Positions 6,219 through 7,563 of a stretch of DNA of 7,563 nt are shown one piece after another; the first letter of the stretch is position 1; every line of letters begins with the position of its first letter. This DNA is from an uncultured Succinatimonas sp. GTDB taxonomy: Bacteria; Pseudomonadota; Gammaproteobacteria; Enterobacterales; Succinivibrionaceae. The translations under genes were made by a program, and so were the position numbers. The notes below the pieces were generated by a model, which searched no databases, was not told the origin of the DNA, and saw only the letters and a list, made by a program, of their open reading frames with translations. The DNA lies in the NCBI RefSeq assembly GCF_905203285.1, contig NZ_CAJKVK010000093.1, positions 1 through 7,563 on the forward strand, written 5' to 3'.

Positions 6219-6248
6219 CAAAATCAACAGCTGCTTTGCAGCGACTGA

Positions 6249-7382
6249 TTAGAAGGTGTAACGAGCACCAACAGAGTAGACGTTCTCTTCAAAGTTGGTC
6301 TTATGAGTCCAATTATCGAAGCTGTCCTTGCCATCATCAGTGCCGGCATCAAAACGTGCCTCAGCCCAAACGTTGAAGTTAGGGTTAATCTGATAGTTGA
6401 CATAAACAGGAATAGTGTAAGCATCAATATCAGCACCATTAGCACCATCCTGATCGATGTTCATCCATTCCCAACCAGCACGAATAGCAACACCGTTGTC
6501 AAAACCATAGCCGACAATTGCTTCTACACCAGATACAGTGTAATCATCCATCTTAGTGCCATTATGCCATACTTTAGTAACTGCATCAGCATTAACAGAA
6601 AAATCACGTGCCTGATAGGTTACTGCAACGAGCGGACCTGCGGCCTTGGTACCCCATGACAAAGCAGCTGCCCACTGAGAGTAGTTATCATATACGCTAT
6701 TGGAAGCACTACCCTTATCATCATTCATACGATAGTAGCCATAACCAGCCTTAACAGCAATCGGTCCAAAAAGGACGTCAGGAGAAGTGTAACCTAAAGA
6801 TACTGCAAAACCATTTTTAACATCGACAGACTCGTTTTCATACCAAGCACCATCCATGTTTACGTTATCTTTGGCAGTCTCATAGTTTGCCTTGAAATCA
6901 ACGCCGTAGCCTGACCATGAATACATGATCTGACCTTCACGACGATCGTCATTGCCTAACTGACCGTCACAGCCCCAATCATCGAAAACATCGGTAGTGG
7001 AGGTTACACCCTGGTAAACGGCATCACGGAAGCGACCGGCTTGTAACTGACCGAATACACCGAAATCAGCACCAACATAAACATCACGAGCTTCAAAATT
7101 CTGCTTCTTGTCAGAGTCAGCTGCATCCCACTCGATGAAAGCAAAACCAGCGATGTTATCAGTGAGCTGAGTACGCATTGCGAGGTTAACACGAGCTGAA
7201 CCAACTAATGAAGCATCACCAGAATCAGGAGTACCGCCCTGATTTGAATCCTGTGAGTAAACAACAGCCTGGATACGACCACCAACAGCTAAAGAGGTGC
7301 CGTCCTGATCATAAACAACAGCAGCAGAAGCAGAGGAAGCTGCAAAAGCAGCAACAGCTAAAGCTAATAATGACTTCTTCAT
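6249..7382 (-). CDS. Outer-membrane porin, general trimeric type (copy 3)
   Basis: This 377-residue precursor is the most divergent of the three copies. Its signal peptide (1-20, cleavage after ASA) is identical in amino acids to that of copy 2. The mature part starts AVVYDQDGTSLAVGGRIQA and ends NVYSVGARYTF. GRFRDAVYQGVTSTTDVFDD (117-136) leads into loop L3, where Cys138 is the only cysteine of the protein. Compared with copies 1 and 2 it has longer loops around 265-282 (VTKVWHNGTKMDD) and 350-366, and a GGTPDSGD variant of the first loop. Gly34 replaces the Tyr found in strand 1 of the other copies. The ribosome site GGGA lies seven bases before the ATG. It has its own leader and terminator. 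The substrate is unknown. Confidence 0.93.
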   Translation of the reverse strand: MKKSLLALAVAAFAASSASAAVVYDQDGTSLAVGGRIQAVVYSQDSNQGGTPDSGDASLVGSARVNLAMRTQLTDNIAGFAFIEWDAADSDKKQNFEARDVYVGADFGVFGQLQAGRFRDAVYQGVTSTTDVFDDWGCDGQLGNDDRREGQIMYSWSGYGVDFKANYETAKDNVNMDGAWYENESVDVKNGFAVSLGYTSPDVLFGPIAVKAGYGYYRMNDDKGSASNSVYDNYSQWAAALSWGTKAAGPLVAVTYQARDFSVNADAVTKVWHNGTKMDDYTVSGVEAIVGYGFDNGVAIRAGWEWMNIDQDGANGADIDAYTIPVYVNYQINPNFNVWAEARFDAGTDDGKDSFDNWTHKTNFEENVYSVGARYTF

Positions 7383-7401
7383 AATCTTATCCCATTAAAA
7401 A

Positions 7402-7455
7402 ATTATATACTAGGAAAACAAGTTGCGGCTTTTTTGCCACGGTCTAAATATACCA
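7402..7455 (-). promoter_or_regulatory. Porin 3 promoter candidates and leader hairpin
   Basis: The likelier promoter is an extended -10, TGG-TATATT, at 7447-7455 on the minus strand. It would start transcription near 7440 and leave a leader of about 58 bases, like porin 2. It has no good -35. The second candidate, TATAAT at 7402-7407, would start so close to the gene that the GGGA ribosome site would lie at the very 5' end. Between them GUGGC-AAAAAA-GCCGC (7425-7440) forms a 5-bp stem with one G-U pair that works only in the minus-sense RNA. Confidence 0.4.
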
Positions 7456-7509
7456 TTATTTTATTCTTTCTAACCAACTATTTTTACTTTTTTGCAGGTA
7501 TTGCTTTTT

Positions 7510-7530
7510 ATTAAAAATTCAATTTTTAAT
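7510..7530. repeat. 21-bp AT-only palindrome
   Basis: ATTAAAAATT and AATTTTTAAT are perfect 10-bp inverted repeats around a single C (7520). It lies about 130 bases upstream of the porin 3 start, in AT-rich DNA. It could be a regulator or nucleoid-protein site, or chance in this composition. Nothing else recognisable is seen from 7456 to the window end. Confidence 0.3.
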
Positions 7531-7563
7531 TAACTAATTGATTTATATATAAAAACATAATCT

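Noticed and set aside
5615..6659. Plus-strand open frames inside and between the porin genes (5615-5845, 5983-6210, 6303-6659)
   Set aside because: They run antisense to porin coding sequence. The one at 5983-6210 crosses the porin 2 signal sequence, promoter and porin 3 terminator, so it cannot be a conserved gene.
6224..7204. Minus-strand out-of-frame open frames in porin 3 (6224-6448, 7004-7204)
   Set aside because: They overlap porin 3 in another frame and are low-complexity and hydrophobic because of the codon pattern.
7425..7440. Terminator from the GTGGC-AAAAAA-GCCGC hairpin
   Set aside because: No T-run follows on either strand, the stem is only five pairs, and it lies in the probable porin 3 leader.

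Overview
The window looks like part of the chromosome of a low-GC Gram-negative bacterium, most probably a gammaproteobacterium. The evidence is a FabB of almost exactly E. coli length and motif content, an RsuA with the enterobacterial-type signature, and three outer-membrane porins with Sec signal peptides and a C-terminal Tyr-Thr-Phe. The AT-rich base composition and the porin style would fit the Succinivibrionaceae/Aeromonadales side of the gammaproteobacteria. That placement is an inference and was not tested.

Left part (1-2252): about 240 bases of AT-rich non-coding DNA, then a minus-strand operon fabB-rsuA. The two genes overlap by 8 bp. rsuA starts with GTG inside the end of fabB, behind its own AAGGA ribosome site, and the operon ends in a clear intrinsic terminator at 238-275. 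FabB makes fatty acids. RsuA modifies 16S rRNA.

Middle (2253-3521): a divergent intergenic region leads to two plus-strand genes. The first is a small GNAT-like protein of the YjdJ/NATD1 type (2549-2869). The second is a membrane-anchored serine peptidase of the conjugative TraF (S26) type (2991-3521). The TraF-like gene stands alone, with no conjugation gene in view. Its promoter region carries a perfect 21-bp palindrome at the -35 position.

Right part (3584-7382): three tandem, same-orientation (minus) paralogous porin genes of 370, 369 and 377 residues. Each has its own promoter region and its own GC-rich CCCCGG-type terminator, so they look like three monocistronic units made by duplication. 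All three carry a cysteine in the predicted pore-constricting loop L3. Porin 1 has an unusual cluster of TATAG/TTATAGTTA repeats at its promoter. Porin 2 has a palindrome upstream of its promoter whose 12-bp core is identical to that of the TraF-like gene's palindrome.

I do not see a clearly new multi-gene system. The most unusual points are the solitary TraF-like peptidase under a palindromic operator, the operator core it shares with porin 2, and the differently regulated porin triplet with cysteines.
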